A stretch of DNA of 64,000 nucleotides from Proluteimonas luteida (GTDB taxonomy: Bacteria; Pseudomonadota; Gammaproteobacteria; Xanthomonadales; Xanthomonadaceae): positions 186,001 through 250,000 of the forward strand of contig NZ_JAIWPT010000002.1 in the NCBI RefSeq assembly GCF_021191695.1. Reading direction: 5' to 3'. Positions 9,442 through 17,717 of this stretch are shown one piece after another. How positions within the stretch are numbered: the stretch's first letter is position 1; each line of letters opens with the position of its first letter. Made by a program: the position numbers and the translations under genes. The notes below the pieces were generated by a model. It was not told where the DNA came from and searched no databases. It saw nothing but the letters and a program-made list of their open reading frames with translations.

Positions 9442-10155
9442 ATGAGTTTCCCCATCCGCGCGATCACCCTCGATCTCGACGACACCCTGTGGCCCTTCGC
9501 ACCGATCGGGGTACGCATCGAGCAGACCCTGGACGCGTTCCTGCGCGAGCACAGCCCGCAAACCGCGGCCATGTTCCCGGTCGATGCGATGCGGCGCCTG
9601 CGCGAACGCGTGTTCGCCGAGAACGCCCACCTGCTGCACGACCTGTCGGCACTGCGCCAGCTGACCATCGCGCATGCGCTGCGCGAGAGCGGCGGCGACC
9701 TCGGCCTGCTGGATGCGGCCTTCGACGTGTTCTACGCCGAACGCAACCGGGTCGAGTACTACCCCGACAGCCTGGACGCGCTGGCGCGGATCGCCGCGCG
9801 GGTGCCGGTGGCCGCAGTGACCAACGGCAACGCCGACCTCGAACGCATCGGCCTGTCGCATCACTTCGCGTTCCAGCTCGGCGCGCGCGAGCACGGCGCG
9901 GCCAAGCCCGAGGCCAGCATCTTCCACGCCGCCTGCGCCCAGCTGGGCTGCGCGCACGGCGAGGTGCTGCACGTCGGCGACCATGTCGAGATGGACGTCG
10001 CCGGCGCCGCGCGCGCCGGGCTGCGCAGCTGCTGGATCAACCGCGAGGCGCGCCGCTGGGAACACCCGGAACTGGCGCCCGACCTCGAATTCGACACCCT
10101 GACCGCGCTCGCCGACTGGCTCGACGCCGCGCCGGTCGCCACCCCCAACCGCTGA
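9442..10155 (+). CDS. HAD family phosphatase (YigB-like)
   Basis: 237 aa cytosolic haloacid-dehalogenase-fold hydrolase. Motif I is DLDDT at 11-15 (nucleophile Asp11, acid Asp13), motif II lies in AAVTNG, motif III is the Lys of GAAKPEASIF, and motif IV is GDHVEMD. A helical C1 cap occupies about 20-95. Length and motifs match the YigB/YjjG group, which removes phosphate from small metabolites such as the riboflavin precursor. The substrate is not readable from sequence. The ATG is chosen because the motif begins just after it and a -10 element sits 6 nt upstream. The M17 aminopeptidase follows after 10 bp, suggesting co-transcription. Confidence 0.85.
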   Translation: MSFPIRAITLDLDDTLWPFAPIGVRIEQTLDAFLREHSPQTAAMFPVDAMRRLRERVFAENAHLLHDLSALRQLTIAHALRESGGDLGLLDAAFDVFYAERNRVEYYPDSLDALARIAARVPVAAVTNGNADLERIGLSHHFAFQLGAREHGAAKPEASIFHAACAQLGCAHGEVLHVGDHVEMDVAGAARAGLRSCWINREARRWEHPELAPDLEFDTLTALADWLDAAPVATPNR

Positions 10156-10165
10156 AGGTTTGCCC

Positions 10166-11545
10166 ATGCGCGATGCCACCGATTCCCTGTTCGCCAGCGC
10201 CAGCGCCAGCGCCGACGCGCGGCCCCTGCATGTCGTCGGCCGCGACGACGTGGCCGGCTGGCGCGCCACGCAACCGTCCGCGGTGCAGGCCTGGCTCGAC
10301 GCGCAGGCGTTCGACGGCGCGCCCGGATCGCTGCTGCTGCTGCCGGGCGATGCGGGCCTGGCCGGCGCGGTCATCGGCGTCGGCGACCGCCTCGATCCCG
10401 ACGCCTACGCGCACGCCCCACTGGGCCTGCCGGCGGGCGACTGGGTGCTCGCCTCGTCGCTGGACGCCGACGCGCTGCATGCGCTGCAGCTCGGCTGGGG
10501 TCTCGGCGCCTACCGCTTCACCCGCTACAAGCAGGCGCCGCGCGCACCGGCGCGGCTGGTCGTCGATGCGCCCGACGCCGAGGCCGTCGACCTGATCGCG
10601 GCGACCGCGCGCGTGCGCGACCTGGTCAACACGCCGACCGAGCACATGGGGCCCGAGCAGCTGGAAGCCACCGTTCGCGAGATCGCGGCCGCGCACGGCG
10701 CCACGTTCGACAGCATCGTCGGCGACGCGCTGCTGGAGCGGAATTTCCCGGCGATCCACGCCGTCGGCCGCGCCTCGCACCGCGCGCCGCGGCTGCTGCA
10801 CCTGAGCTGGGGCGAGGCCGCACACCCGCACGTCGCGATCGTCGGCAAGGGCGTGTGCTTCGACACCGGCGGCCTCGACATCAAGCCGGCCGACGGCATG
10901 CGCAACATGAAGAAGGACATGGGCGGCGCCGCGCATGCGATCGCGCTGGCCGAGCTGGTCATGGCACGCGGACTGCCGCTGCGCATCACCCTGCTGGTGC
11001 CGGCGGTGGAGAACGCCATCGGTCCCGATGCCTACCGGCCGGGCGAGGTCATTGCCACGCGCAAGGGCGTCAGCATCGAGATCGACAACACCGATGCCGA
11101 GGGCCGCGTGGTGCTGTGCGACGCGCTGGCCTTCGCCGGCGAACAGTCGCCCGACGCGATCCTCGATTTCGCCACCCTGACCGGCGCGGCGCGGGTCGCG
11201 CTCGGGCCCGACCTGCCGGCGCTGTTCGCCAACGACGACGCGCTGGCCGGCGACTGGATCGCCGCCGGCGAAGCCACCCGCGACCCGGTCTGGCGCATGC
11301 CGCTGTGGCGTCCCTACCTGCGCTACCTGACCAGCGGCATCGCCGACATGGCCAACGCCGGCTCGCGCATGGCCGGCGCCGTCACCGCCGCGCTGTACCT
11401 GGAGCGCTTCGTGCCCGAAGGCACGCCGTGGGCGCACCTGGACACCTACGCCTGGAACGACAGCAGCCGCCCGGGCCACCCGCATGGCGGCGAGGCGCTG
11501 GGCCTGCGCGCGGCCTATGCGATGCTGCGCGCCCGCACCGGCTGA
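10166..11545 (+). CDS. M17 leucyl aminopeptidase family protein
   Basis: 459 aa cytosolic two-metal aminopeptidase removing N-terminal residues from peptides. The family signature NTDAEGR is at residues 308-314. Metal ligands are expected in the region beginning GKGVCFDTGGLDIKP (Lys and Asp) and in the NTDAEGR motif (Asp and Glu). The N-terminal 150 residues form the divergent regulatory domain. It is shorter than E. coli PepA (503 aa) and closer to the PepB-like branch. A TTG at 10160 could serve as start, but GAAGG upstream is spaced properly only for the ATG at 10166. It follows the HAD gene closely. Confidence 0.9.
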   Translation: MRDATDSLFASASASADARPLHVVGRDDVAGWRATQPSAVQAWLDAQAFDGAPGSLLLLPGDAGLAGAVIGVGDRLDPDAYAHAPLGLPAGDWVLASSLDADALHALQLGWGLGAYRFTRYKQAPRAPARLVVDAPDAEAVDLIAATARVRDLVNTPTEHMGPEQLEATVREIAAAHGATFDSIVGDALLERNFPAIHAVGRASHRAPRLLHLSWGEAAHPHVAIVGKGVCFDTGGLDIKPADGMRNMKKDMGGAAHAIALAELVMARGLPLRITLLVPAVENAIGPDAYRPGEVIATRKGVSIEIDNTDAEGRVVLCDALAFAGEQSPDAILDFATLTGAARVALGPDLPALFANDDALAGDWIAAGEATRDPVWRMPLWRPYLRYLTSGIADMANAGSRMAGAVTAALYLERFVPEGTPWAHLDTYAWNDSSRPGHPHGGEALGLRAAYAMLRARTG

Positions 11546-11691
11546 TCCACGCGCCGGCACGGCATCGCTTCGCGAACGCATGCCACCCGCCCGTACGGCG
11601 CGCGGCAATGCCGGCCGCCTGTCCCGCTTACCGCCACACCAGCGACCGCGCGTAGCATCGACGTTCCTCTCCCCCCACACCACAGATCACG

Positions 11692-13047
11692 ATGTCCCCT
11701 TCCCACGTCCCGCCCGACGAGATCCGCAGCCTGTTCGCGCAGGCGATGTCGACGATGTACCGCAACGAGGTGCCGCTGTACGGCACGCTGATGGAACTGG
11801 TGTCCGCGATCAACGCAGCCGCCCTGGCGGCCGATCCCGGGCTGGCCGGGCGCCTGCGCCGCAGCGACGCGCTGGACCGCATCGACGACGAGCGCCACGG
11901 CGCGATCCGGGTCGGCACCGCGCGCGAGCTGGCGACGCTGCGGCGCATGTTCGCGGTCATGGGCATGGTGCCGGTCGGCTACTACGACCTGTCGGTCGCC
12001 GGGGTTCCGGTGCATTCGACCGCGTTCCGGCCGATCACCGCGCAATCGCTGGCACGCAATCCGTTCCGGGTGTTCACCTCGCTGCTGCGGCTGGAGCTGA
12101 TCGAGGACCCGGCGCTGCGCGACGAGGCCGCGGCGATCCTCGCGCGGCGCGAGATCTTCACCCCGCGGGCGCTCGAACTGATCGCGCGCTGCGAAGCCGA
12201 CGGCGGCCTCACCCGCGACGAGGCCGGGGCGTTCGTCGCCGAGGCGCTGGAGACCTTCCGCTGGCACAGCGAGGCCACGGTGTCGCACGCGACCTACCGG
12301 GCGCTGCACGCCGCGCACCGGCTGGTGGCCGACGTGGTCTGCTTCCGGGGCCCGCACATCAACCACCTCACGCCGCGCACGCTCGACATCGACGCGGCGC
12401 AGGCGGCGATGCGCCAGCGTGGGATCGACGCCAAGGCGGTGATCGAAGGCCCGCCGCCGCGGCGCTGCCCGATCCTGCTGCGCCAGACCAGCTTCAAGGC
12501 GCTGGAGGAACCGGTGCTGTTCCCTGATGGCGACAGCGCCGACGCGGGCACCCACACCGCGCGCTTCGGCGAGATCGAACAGCGCGGACTGGCGCTCACG
12601 CCGAAGGGGCGCACGCTGTACGACAGCCTGCTGGCGCGCGCACGCGCTGGTGGCGGCAGTGCGGACGACGGCTACCCGCAGCGCCTGGCCGAGGCGTTCT
12701 CCGGATTCCCGGACGACGAGGCGACGCTGCGCCGCGAAGGCCTGGGCTATTTCCGCTACGCACTGACCGATGCCGGCCGCGCGGATCCGGCCGCGGTGGC
12801 GAGCCGGCCGGTCGAGGCGCTGATCGACGAAGGACTGGCCAGCGCCGATCCGATCGTCTACGAGGACTTCCTGCCGGTCAGCGCCGCGGGCATCTTCCAG
12901 TCGAACCTCGGCGGCAGCGAGCAGCGCGCCTACGCCGCGCGCGCCAACCGCGACGCGTTCGAACAGGCGCTGGGTGCGCCGGTGCACGACGAGTTCGATA
13001 TCTACGCGCGCATCGAGCGGGAGTCGCTGGCGACGCTGGGCAACTGA
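11692..13047 (+). CDS. 2-oxoadipate dioxygenase/decarboxylase (HglS/YdcJ, DUF1338)
   Basis: 451 aa protein of the HglS (YdcJ) family. Characterised members use a metal ion to convert 2-oxoadipate to D-2-hydroxyglutarate in D-lysine catabolism. The family-typical parts are visible: the start SLFAQAMSTMYRNEVPLYGT, PVHSTAFRPI near residue 105 (His108), the His-rich GPHINHLTPRTLDID segment, and ARFGEIEQRG, which supplies the candidate Glu ligand. The length is usual. No other lysine-degradation gene lies nearby, so the physiological substrate is uncertain. A weak -10 (TAGCAT at 11653-11658) lies 33 bp before the ATG. The gene converges on the YncE-like gene across a palindromic repeat. Confidence 0.85.
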   Translation: MSPSHVPPDEIRSLFAQAMSTMYRNEVPLYGTLMELVSAINAAALAADPGLAGRLRRSDALDRIDDERHGAIRVGTARELATLRRMFAVMGMVPVGYYDLSVAGVPVHSTAFRPITAQSLARNPFRVFTSLLRLELIEDPALRDEAAAILARREIFTPRALELIARCEADGGLTRDEAGAFVAEALETFRWHSEATVSHATYRALHAAHRLVADVVCFRGPHINHLTPRTLDIDAAQAAMRQRGIDAKAVIEGPPPRRCPILLRQTSFKALEEPVLFPDGDSADAGTHTARFGEIEQRGLALTPKGRTLYDSLLARARAGGGSADDGYPQRLAEAFSGFPDDEATLRREGLGYFRYALTDAGRADPAAVASRPVEALIDEGLASADPIVYEDFLPVSAAGIFQSNLGGSEQRAYAARANRDAFEQALGAPVHDEFDIYARIERESLATLGN

Positions 13048-13113
13048 GAGGCCATGAGTGGTTCTCAAGTCGCGGAGAACGACCTGCGGCGCCAGGGAAA
13101 CCGGATGCCACGC

Positions 13114-13187
13114 GCCGTAGGGCGGGTCTCGACCCGCCTGCCACGGGAACGATGCCTGTGATGGCGGGTCGAGACCCGCCCTACGGC
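13114..13187. repeat. GTAG-type REP pair (REPIN) between convergent genes
   Basis: Two perfect 25-bp arms in inverted orientation (13114-13138 and 13163-13187) flank a 24-nt centre. Each arm carries GTAG followed by its own hairpin (GGCGGGTC, 2-nt loop, GACCCGCC). This is the architecture of REP doublets (REPINs, SMAG-type elements) mobilised by RAYT transposases. It lies between two gene ends and could also stop transcription from both sides. Confidence 0.85.
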
Positions 13188-13212
13188 CGATTGCGCCCCT
13201 TTCCCCCTTCCC

Positions 13213-14373
13213 TCACTCCAGCGGGATGCGGACCACGCTCTCCACGCCGCTGGCGTGATAGGTCTTGGTGAACGGCGTCTTGACCGTCACGTACAGGGCC
13301 TTGCCGTCCGCGGACAGGGCCAGGCTGTTGGGGTTGGGCGCGGCCCGGATGGTCCGCTTGACCGCATGGGTATCGGCATCGACCACGCTCACGGTGCCCT
13401 GGTCGCGATGGCCGATGTAGAGCTCACGGCGCGCGGCGTTGAACACGATGCCCATCGAGTCGCCGGCGCCGTCGATCTCGCCGACCTTGCGGCCGCTGTC
13501 GGGATCGACGACCAGCGTGGTCTTGAGCTTGGAGTGGTCGGTGACGTAGAGCAGGTTCTTCTCCGCATCCAGCGCCAGGTTCAACAGCAGCGCCTCGTCG
13601 TCGCCGGCAGGCTTGAAGCGATCGACGATGGTGTGGCTGGTGGTGTCGATGCGCAGGATCTCGCCGCCGCCGTTGGCCGCGTACAGGTCCCCCGTGCGCG
13701 GGTGCAGCAGCAGGCCGGTGAGCCACTTGCCGGCATCGCGGATCGTGTGCCGCAGCTCCAGCGTGCCCGCATCCACGACCCAGATCACCGCGGGATCGCC
13801 GACCGCGCCCACGTACAGCAGGTCGCGGTTGCGGTCGTAGACGACCTGGCGCGGGCCGTAGCGGTGGCCCTGGCTGTCGGCCTCGTCGAAGCGCAGCCGG
13901 CCGACCACGGACCTGGTCTCCAGGTCGATCGCGGTCACGCCGTGTTCGAGGCTGTTGGTGACGTACAGCCGCTTGCCGTCCGGACGCAGGGCCAGGCCGA
14001 AGTTGCGCAGGTCGGTGTGGATCGCGCCGATCGGCTCGAGCGTGGCCGGATCGAGCTGGTAGACGACACCGCCGCTGACGTTCGGCGCCGACAGCGCCGA
14101 AGCCACGTAGACCGCGCCATCCTGCGGGTTGCTGACGACCTCGTAGATGCCGCGGGTGAGCTCGCGGTAGACCACGCCGTCGTCGATCACGGCTGCGCCG
14201 GCCGGCTCGGCCGGGATGGCGGGGACGAAGGATGGCGCGGCGGCGGCGGGTTCCTGCGCCGCGGCGATGCAGGCGGGGCCGGCGACCAGCAGGGCTGCCA
14301 GGGCCCATGCGCGGGGCCGATGCCGGTGCGCGGCCGGCGTCGAGGGTGAAACGCGGGAGGTGGCGGGATGCAT
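13213..14373 (-). CDS. YncE-like secreted beta-propeller protein
   Basis: 386 aa periplasmic protein. An Ala-rich signal peptide (about 1-40, AAQ cleavage region) is followed by a seven-bladed YVTN/WD40-like propeller. Blades recur as GKRLYVTN, RDLLYVGA, GDLYAANG, KNLLYVTD, RRELYIGH and GKALYVTV. E. coli YncE is the closest named relative; it binds nucleic acid in vitro and is linked to iron-regulated yncD. Here it lies directly downstream of a TonB-dependent receptor on the same strand, reproducing the yncD-yncE association. The ATG at 14373 is preferred over an in-frame one at 14457, which would overlap the receptor, because GAGGA lies at proper spacing before it. Confidence 0.8.
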   Translation of the reverse strand: MHPATSRVSPSTPAAHRHRPRAWALAALLVAGPACIAAAQEPAAAAPSFVPAIPAEPAGAAVIDDGVVYRELTRGIYEVVSNPQDGAVYVASALSAPNVSGGVVYQLDPATLEPIGAIHTDLRNFGLALRPDGKRLYVTNSLEHGVTAIDLETRSVVGRLRFDEADSQGHRYGPRQVVYDRNRDLLYVGAVGDPAVIWVVDAGTLELRHTIRDAGKWLTGLLLHPRTGDLYAANGGGEILRIDTTSHTIVDRFKPAGDDEALLLNLALDAEKNLLYVTDHSKLKTTLVVDPDSGRKVGEIDGAGDSMGIVFNAARRELYIGHRDQGTVSVVDADTHAVKRTIRAAPNPNSLALSADGKALYVTVKTPFTKTYHASGVESVVRIPLE

Positions 14374-14446
14374 GGGAATTCCTCGGGATGGGGATGCGTG
14401 CGGCGGTGCGCATCCGGCCGGCGCCGATGACGCCGCCGGTTCGCGC

Positions 14447-16618
14447 TCAGAACGCATAGGTGAAGGTCAGCGAGCCGTTGCGCTTCTCGCCATAGGCACC
14501 GTAGCCGTTGATCTGGGCGTAATAGACCTTGTTCAGCAGGTTGTTGGCATTCAACTGCACGCTGAACTGCGGTGCCAGCCGGTAGCGCACGAACGCATTG
14601 ACCAGCGCGTAGCTTTCCTGCTCGAACCGCCCGTAGGCCGGCACCGGGTAGTGGATGCCGTTCTGCCAGTTCACGCCGCCGCCGAGCGTCAGCTCCGGCG
14701 CCCTGCGCGGGGTGTAGCTGGTGAACGCCTTGAGGGTGGTCTGCGGCAGGCGCGAATTGATGTCGGCGCCGTCCGCGTCCTTGGCCACGTAGCGCGAAGC
14801 GCCGAAGGTCGCGTTCCAGCCCGGCGCCAGTTCGCCGTTGAGCTCGAACTCGAAGCCCCGGCTCACCGTGCCGCGCGCGGCGACGTAGGCGAATTCCCCC
14901 GGCCGCGACGGAATCGGCTGGTCGGTCTGCTGCGCCACGTTGTCCTGCTCGATGCGGAACACCGCCAGCGAGGCGTTGAGGCGGTTGTCGAACCAGGCGC
15001 CCTTGATGCCGACCTCATAGCTCTTGCCGTCGACCGGGTCCAGATAGCGCTCGTCGATGTCGCGCGCGACCTGCGGCTGGAAGATCTCGGTGTAGCTGGC
15101 GTAGGTCGACCAGGTGTCGTCGATGTCGTAGACCAGGCCGGCGTACGGCGTGGTCGACTTGTGCTTGCGGTCGGCCGATGCGCCGAGGCTGTCCAGCTCG
15201 CCCTCGCTCTCCCATTCGGTGTAGCGCGCACCGACGATCAGCTTCAGCGGGTCGGCGAGCGACAGGCGGGTCGCGGCGTAGCCGGCCTTCTGGGTGATGG
15301 TGCCCTCGCTGGCCAGGGCCAGCGGGTTCCAGTCCGGCTGCGGGAAATCGCCGGTCCAGCCCAGATAGTTGTCCAGCGGCGCCCAGCCCCACTGGAAATC
15401 GCCGTAGTTGGCGAACTCGCGCTTGTTGTAGCTCAGGCCGGCCATGAACTGGTGTTCGCGGCCGAACGCCTGGAACGGGCCGTCAACGTAGCCGTCCACG
15501 CCATCCACCTTGCGGTGGGTGTTGTAGAAGCCGGCCATCGGCGTGATGCCCGCGCCGGTCTCGGGATCAAACGCCGAATAGGACGGGTAGAACAGCTTGT
15601 CGTCGGCGTCGGTCTTGTCGTGGGTCGCGCCGAGCTTGAAGTTCCAGCCGTTGGCGAACGCATGCTGCACGGTGGCGAAGGCGCGCTTGCTGGTGGTGTC
15701 CCAGTAGGTCCAGTCCGGCGAGGGATTGAACGAGGTCGGGTAGTCGGTCGGGCTGCCGTCGGAGAACACCATCGGGAACCCGCCCCAGGTCGCCCCGTTG
15801 GCGCGCTTGTGCTGGTAGTCGTAGCCGACGCTGAGCTGGGTGTCGGGCGTGAGGTCCGCATCGATCACGACATAGCCCAGCTGCTTGCGCTGGCTGTAGC
15901 GCTCCATCTGCGCATCGGTCTCGAGATAGCTGCCGATCGCGCGTGCGCGCACCGTGCCGCTGGCATTGAGCGGCGTGGTCGCGTCCACGGTCGTGCGGGT
16001 CCTCCCCCATTCGCCCACGTTGAGCGACACGCTGCCGGTGAGCTCCGCGCTGTCGGCATGCTTGCGCACCAGGTTGACCGAGGCCGACGGATTGCCGGCA
16101 CCGGTCAGCAGGCCGGTGGCGCCGCGCACGATCTCCACGCGATCGTACAGCGCCAGGTCCAGCCCGGAGTCGCCATAGCTCCAGTTCTGCACCATCTGCG
16201 TCGGCAGGCCGTCGAACTGGTAGCTGTCGATGTAGAAGCCGCGGGCATAGAACTCGGTGCGCTCGCTGTCGGACTGGGTGCTGCTCACGCCGGTGGTGTT
16301 GGCCAGCACATCGATGATGTCGTCGAGGTTCTGGTCGGTGATGCGTTCGTGGCTGATGATGCTGACCGACTGCGGGATCTCGCGCGCGGTCAGGTCGAAG
16401 CGGGTGCCGGCCGTGGTCCTGCGCACGCTGTAGCCCTCGGCGCGTTCGCCCTTGACGACCAGCTGGTCGAGGGTGGTGACCGCGTCCTCGCCGTCGGTGG
16501 TGGCCTGTTGCGCCCAGGACGCGGGGGCGGCCAGTACGCAGGACGCGGCGAGCAACGCCTGCGGCAGGACGCGACGACGGGGGACGCGGGTGGGACGGAT
16601 GTCCGTGGGGCGGTTCAT
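14447..16618 (-). CDS. TonB-dependent siderophore receptor (FhuE/FpvA-like)
   Basis: 723 aa outer-membrane receptor importing ferric siderophores with TonB-ExbBD energy. Visible parts are a signal peptide ending near ASWAQQ (about 25-35), a TonB-box region near TLDQLVVKG (about 48-56), the plug domain (REIPQSVSIIS through DRVEIVRGATGLLTGAGNPSASVNLVRK), a 22-strand barrel, and the terminal aromatic Phe (FTYAF) needed for assembly. The start at 16618 gives a good signal peptide and a GGAG upstream. An extended in-frame region to 16924 is Arg/Pro-rich and not protein-like. A Fur-box-like site lies about 230 bp upstream. Ligand chemistry cannot be read from sequence. Confidence 0.92.
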   Translation of the reverse strand: MNRPTDIRPTRVPRRRVLPQALLAASCVLAAPASWAQQATTDGEDAVTTLDQLVVKGERAEGYSVRRTTAGTRFDLTAREIPQSVSIISHERITDQNLDDIIDVLANTTGVSSTQSDSERTEFYARGFYIDSYQFDGLPTQMVQNWSYGDSGLDLALYDRVEIVRGATGLLTGAGNPSASVNLVRKHADSAELTGSVSLNVGEWGRTRTTVDATTPLNASGTVRARAIGSYLETDAQMERYSQRKQLGYVVIDADLTPDTQLSVGYDYQHKRANGATWGGFPMVFSDGSPTDYPTSFNPSPDWTYWDTTSKRAFATVQHAFANGWNFKLGATHDKTDADDKLFYPSYSAFDPETGAGITPMAGFYNTHRKVDGVDGYVDGPFQAFGREHQFMAGLSYNKREFANYGDFQWGWAPLDNYLGWTGDFPQPDWNPLALASEGTITQKAGYAATRLSLADPLKLIVGARYTEWESEGELDSLGASADRKHKSTTPYAGLVYDIDDTWSTYASYTEIFQPQVARDIDERYLDPVDGKSYEVGIKGAWFDNRLNASLAVFRIEQDNVAQQTDQPIPSRPGEFAYVAARGTVSRGFEFELNGELAPGWNATFGASRYVAKDADGADINSRLPQTTLKAFTSYTPRRAPELTLGGGVNWQNGIHYPVPAYGRFEQESYALVNAFVRYRLAPQFSVQLNANNLLNKVYYAQINGYGAYGEKRNGSLTFTYAF

Positions 16619-17014
16619 CTGAAGGACTCCAGGCAGGAAGAACGGCCCGCCCGCGCGGCGCAGCACGACGGCTCCGGCACGACGACGGACGGATGACGGG
16701 GCGGCTGGCGTGGGGTTGCCGGCCGCGGCAGGAACGGACGCTTTCCTGCGGCGGCGACAAGGCCGGGCTGACTGCGGGGCGGCGGATGGACGCCGCGGAA
16801 TCGCCGGCCGGGGATGGCCGGGGCGAATGCCTGGCGCCATCCTAGCTGATACTGATTCGCATTTGTATCGCCCGACCCGATGGCCGTGTTGCCCGCCCGC
16901 CGGCGGGCCGGGGCGCCACGTCATCCGGGAGCCGGAAGGAACCGCACGACACGGGACCGCGGAGGCTGCCGGTACCGGAAGACGTCGGCACCTGCGCCCA
17001 TGCCGCTGCGGCCG
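16619..17014. other. Intergenic region upstream of the siderophore receptor
   Basis: 396 bp without a credible gene. It holds the Fur-box-like site at 16848-16869 and the long leader of the receptor gene. In-frame extensions of either neighbour into it are low-complexity Arg/Pro/Ala and lack protein character. No RNA gene or riboswitch was recognised. Confidence 0.6.
16848..16869. promoter_or_regulatory. Fur-box-like operator
   Basis: An AT-rich 22-bp site in a GC-rich context with inverted ends GATAC and GTATC and the inner segment TGATTCGCATTT, close to the GATAATGAT/ATCATTATC Fur consensus (about 12 of 19 positions). It is placed to repress the siderophore receptor (start 16618) under iron sufficiency. 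The long distance of about 230 bp to the start codon implies a long 5' leader. Confidence 0.55.
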
Positions 17015-17644
17015 CTACAACCACCCCTTCTGCCGCGCCAGCCGGTAGGCCTCGATGCGGTTGCCGACGCCGAGCTTGCCGATCGCCTCGGACAGGTAGT
17101 TGCGCACGGTGCCGTGCGAGAGCCGCAACTGCGCGGCGATCTCGGCGGCGCTCATGCCCTCGCCGGCCATGCGCAGCGCCTGGCGCTCGCGTTCGCTGAG
17201 CGGGTCGGGTTCGCTCCACGCCTCCAGCGCCAGTTGCGGGTCGATCGCGCGGCCGCCGTCGTGCACCCGGCGCAGCGCGTCGGCCAGCTGTTCGGCCGGC
17301 GTGTCCTTGAGCAGGTAGCCGCCGACGCCGGCATCGAGCGCGCGCCGCAGGTAGCCGGCGCGGGCGAACGTGGTGACGATGACCACCCGGACCGGCAGGG
17401 CGTGGCGCTGGATGCGCTGCGCGAGTTCCAGGCCGGTAAGCCCGGGCATCTCGATGTCGGTCACCAGCAGATCGGGCTTGAGCCGCTGCAGTTCGCGCCA
17501 CGCGCGCTCGCCGTCGGCGACGCTGGCGACCACCGACAGGTCGTCCTCGAGGTTCAGCAGCGCGGCCAGCGCACCGCGCAGCATCGCCTGGTCCTCGGCG
17601 ATGAGGATGCGGAGCGGATCGTCGGCGCTGGGCATGCGGCTCAT
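17015..17644 (-). CDS. NarL/FixJ-type response regulator (DesR-like)
   Basis: 209 aa. The receiver domain (11-125) has the acidic pair EDQ at 17-19, phospho-acceptor Asp63 in VTDIEMPG, and Lys in LLKDTP. A LuxR-type helix-turn-helix occupies about 145-205 (LSERERQAL...NYLSEAIGKLG). It is encoded 73 bp after its histidine kinase and is the last gene of the ABC exporter operon, so it probably controls that operon and possibly the divergent MacA-type operon. The start is uncertain: ATGs at 17644 and 17635 both lack a Shine-Dalgarno sequence. The upstream one has a weak TAACGT 7 nt before it. Confidence 0.9.
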   Translation of the reverse strand: MSRMPSADDPLRILIAEDQAMLRGALAALLNLEDDLSVVASVADGERAWRELQRLKPDLLVTDIEMPGLTGLELAQRIQRHALPVRVVIVTTFARAGYLRRALDAGVGGYLLKDTPAEQLADALRRVHDGGRAIDPQLALEAWSEPDPLSERERQALRMAGEGMSAAEIAAQLRLSHGTVRNYLSEAIGKLGVGNRIEAYRLARQKGWL

Positions 17645-17717
17645 GCGGGCGACGTTAGCAGGCATGACGGTCGCGGACATCGCGGGCCGCGCGCCTGCCC
17701 GCATCGCACGTCGCGCA

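Noticed and set aside
13114..13187. Simple intrinsic terminator
   Set aside because: Each arm is itself a GTAG-headed hairpin and no T-run follows; a REP doublet explains it better, though it may still end transcripts.
16619..16924. Extended N-terminus of the siderophore receptor
   Set aside because: Arg/Pro-rich residues before a perfect signal peptide, and the Fur-like site would fall inside the coding region.
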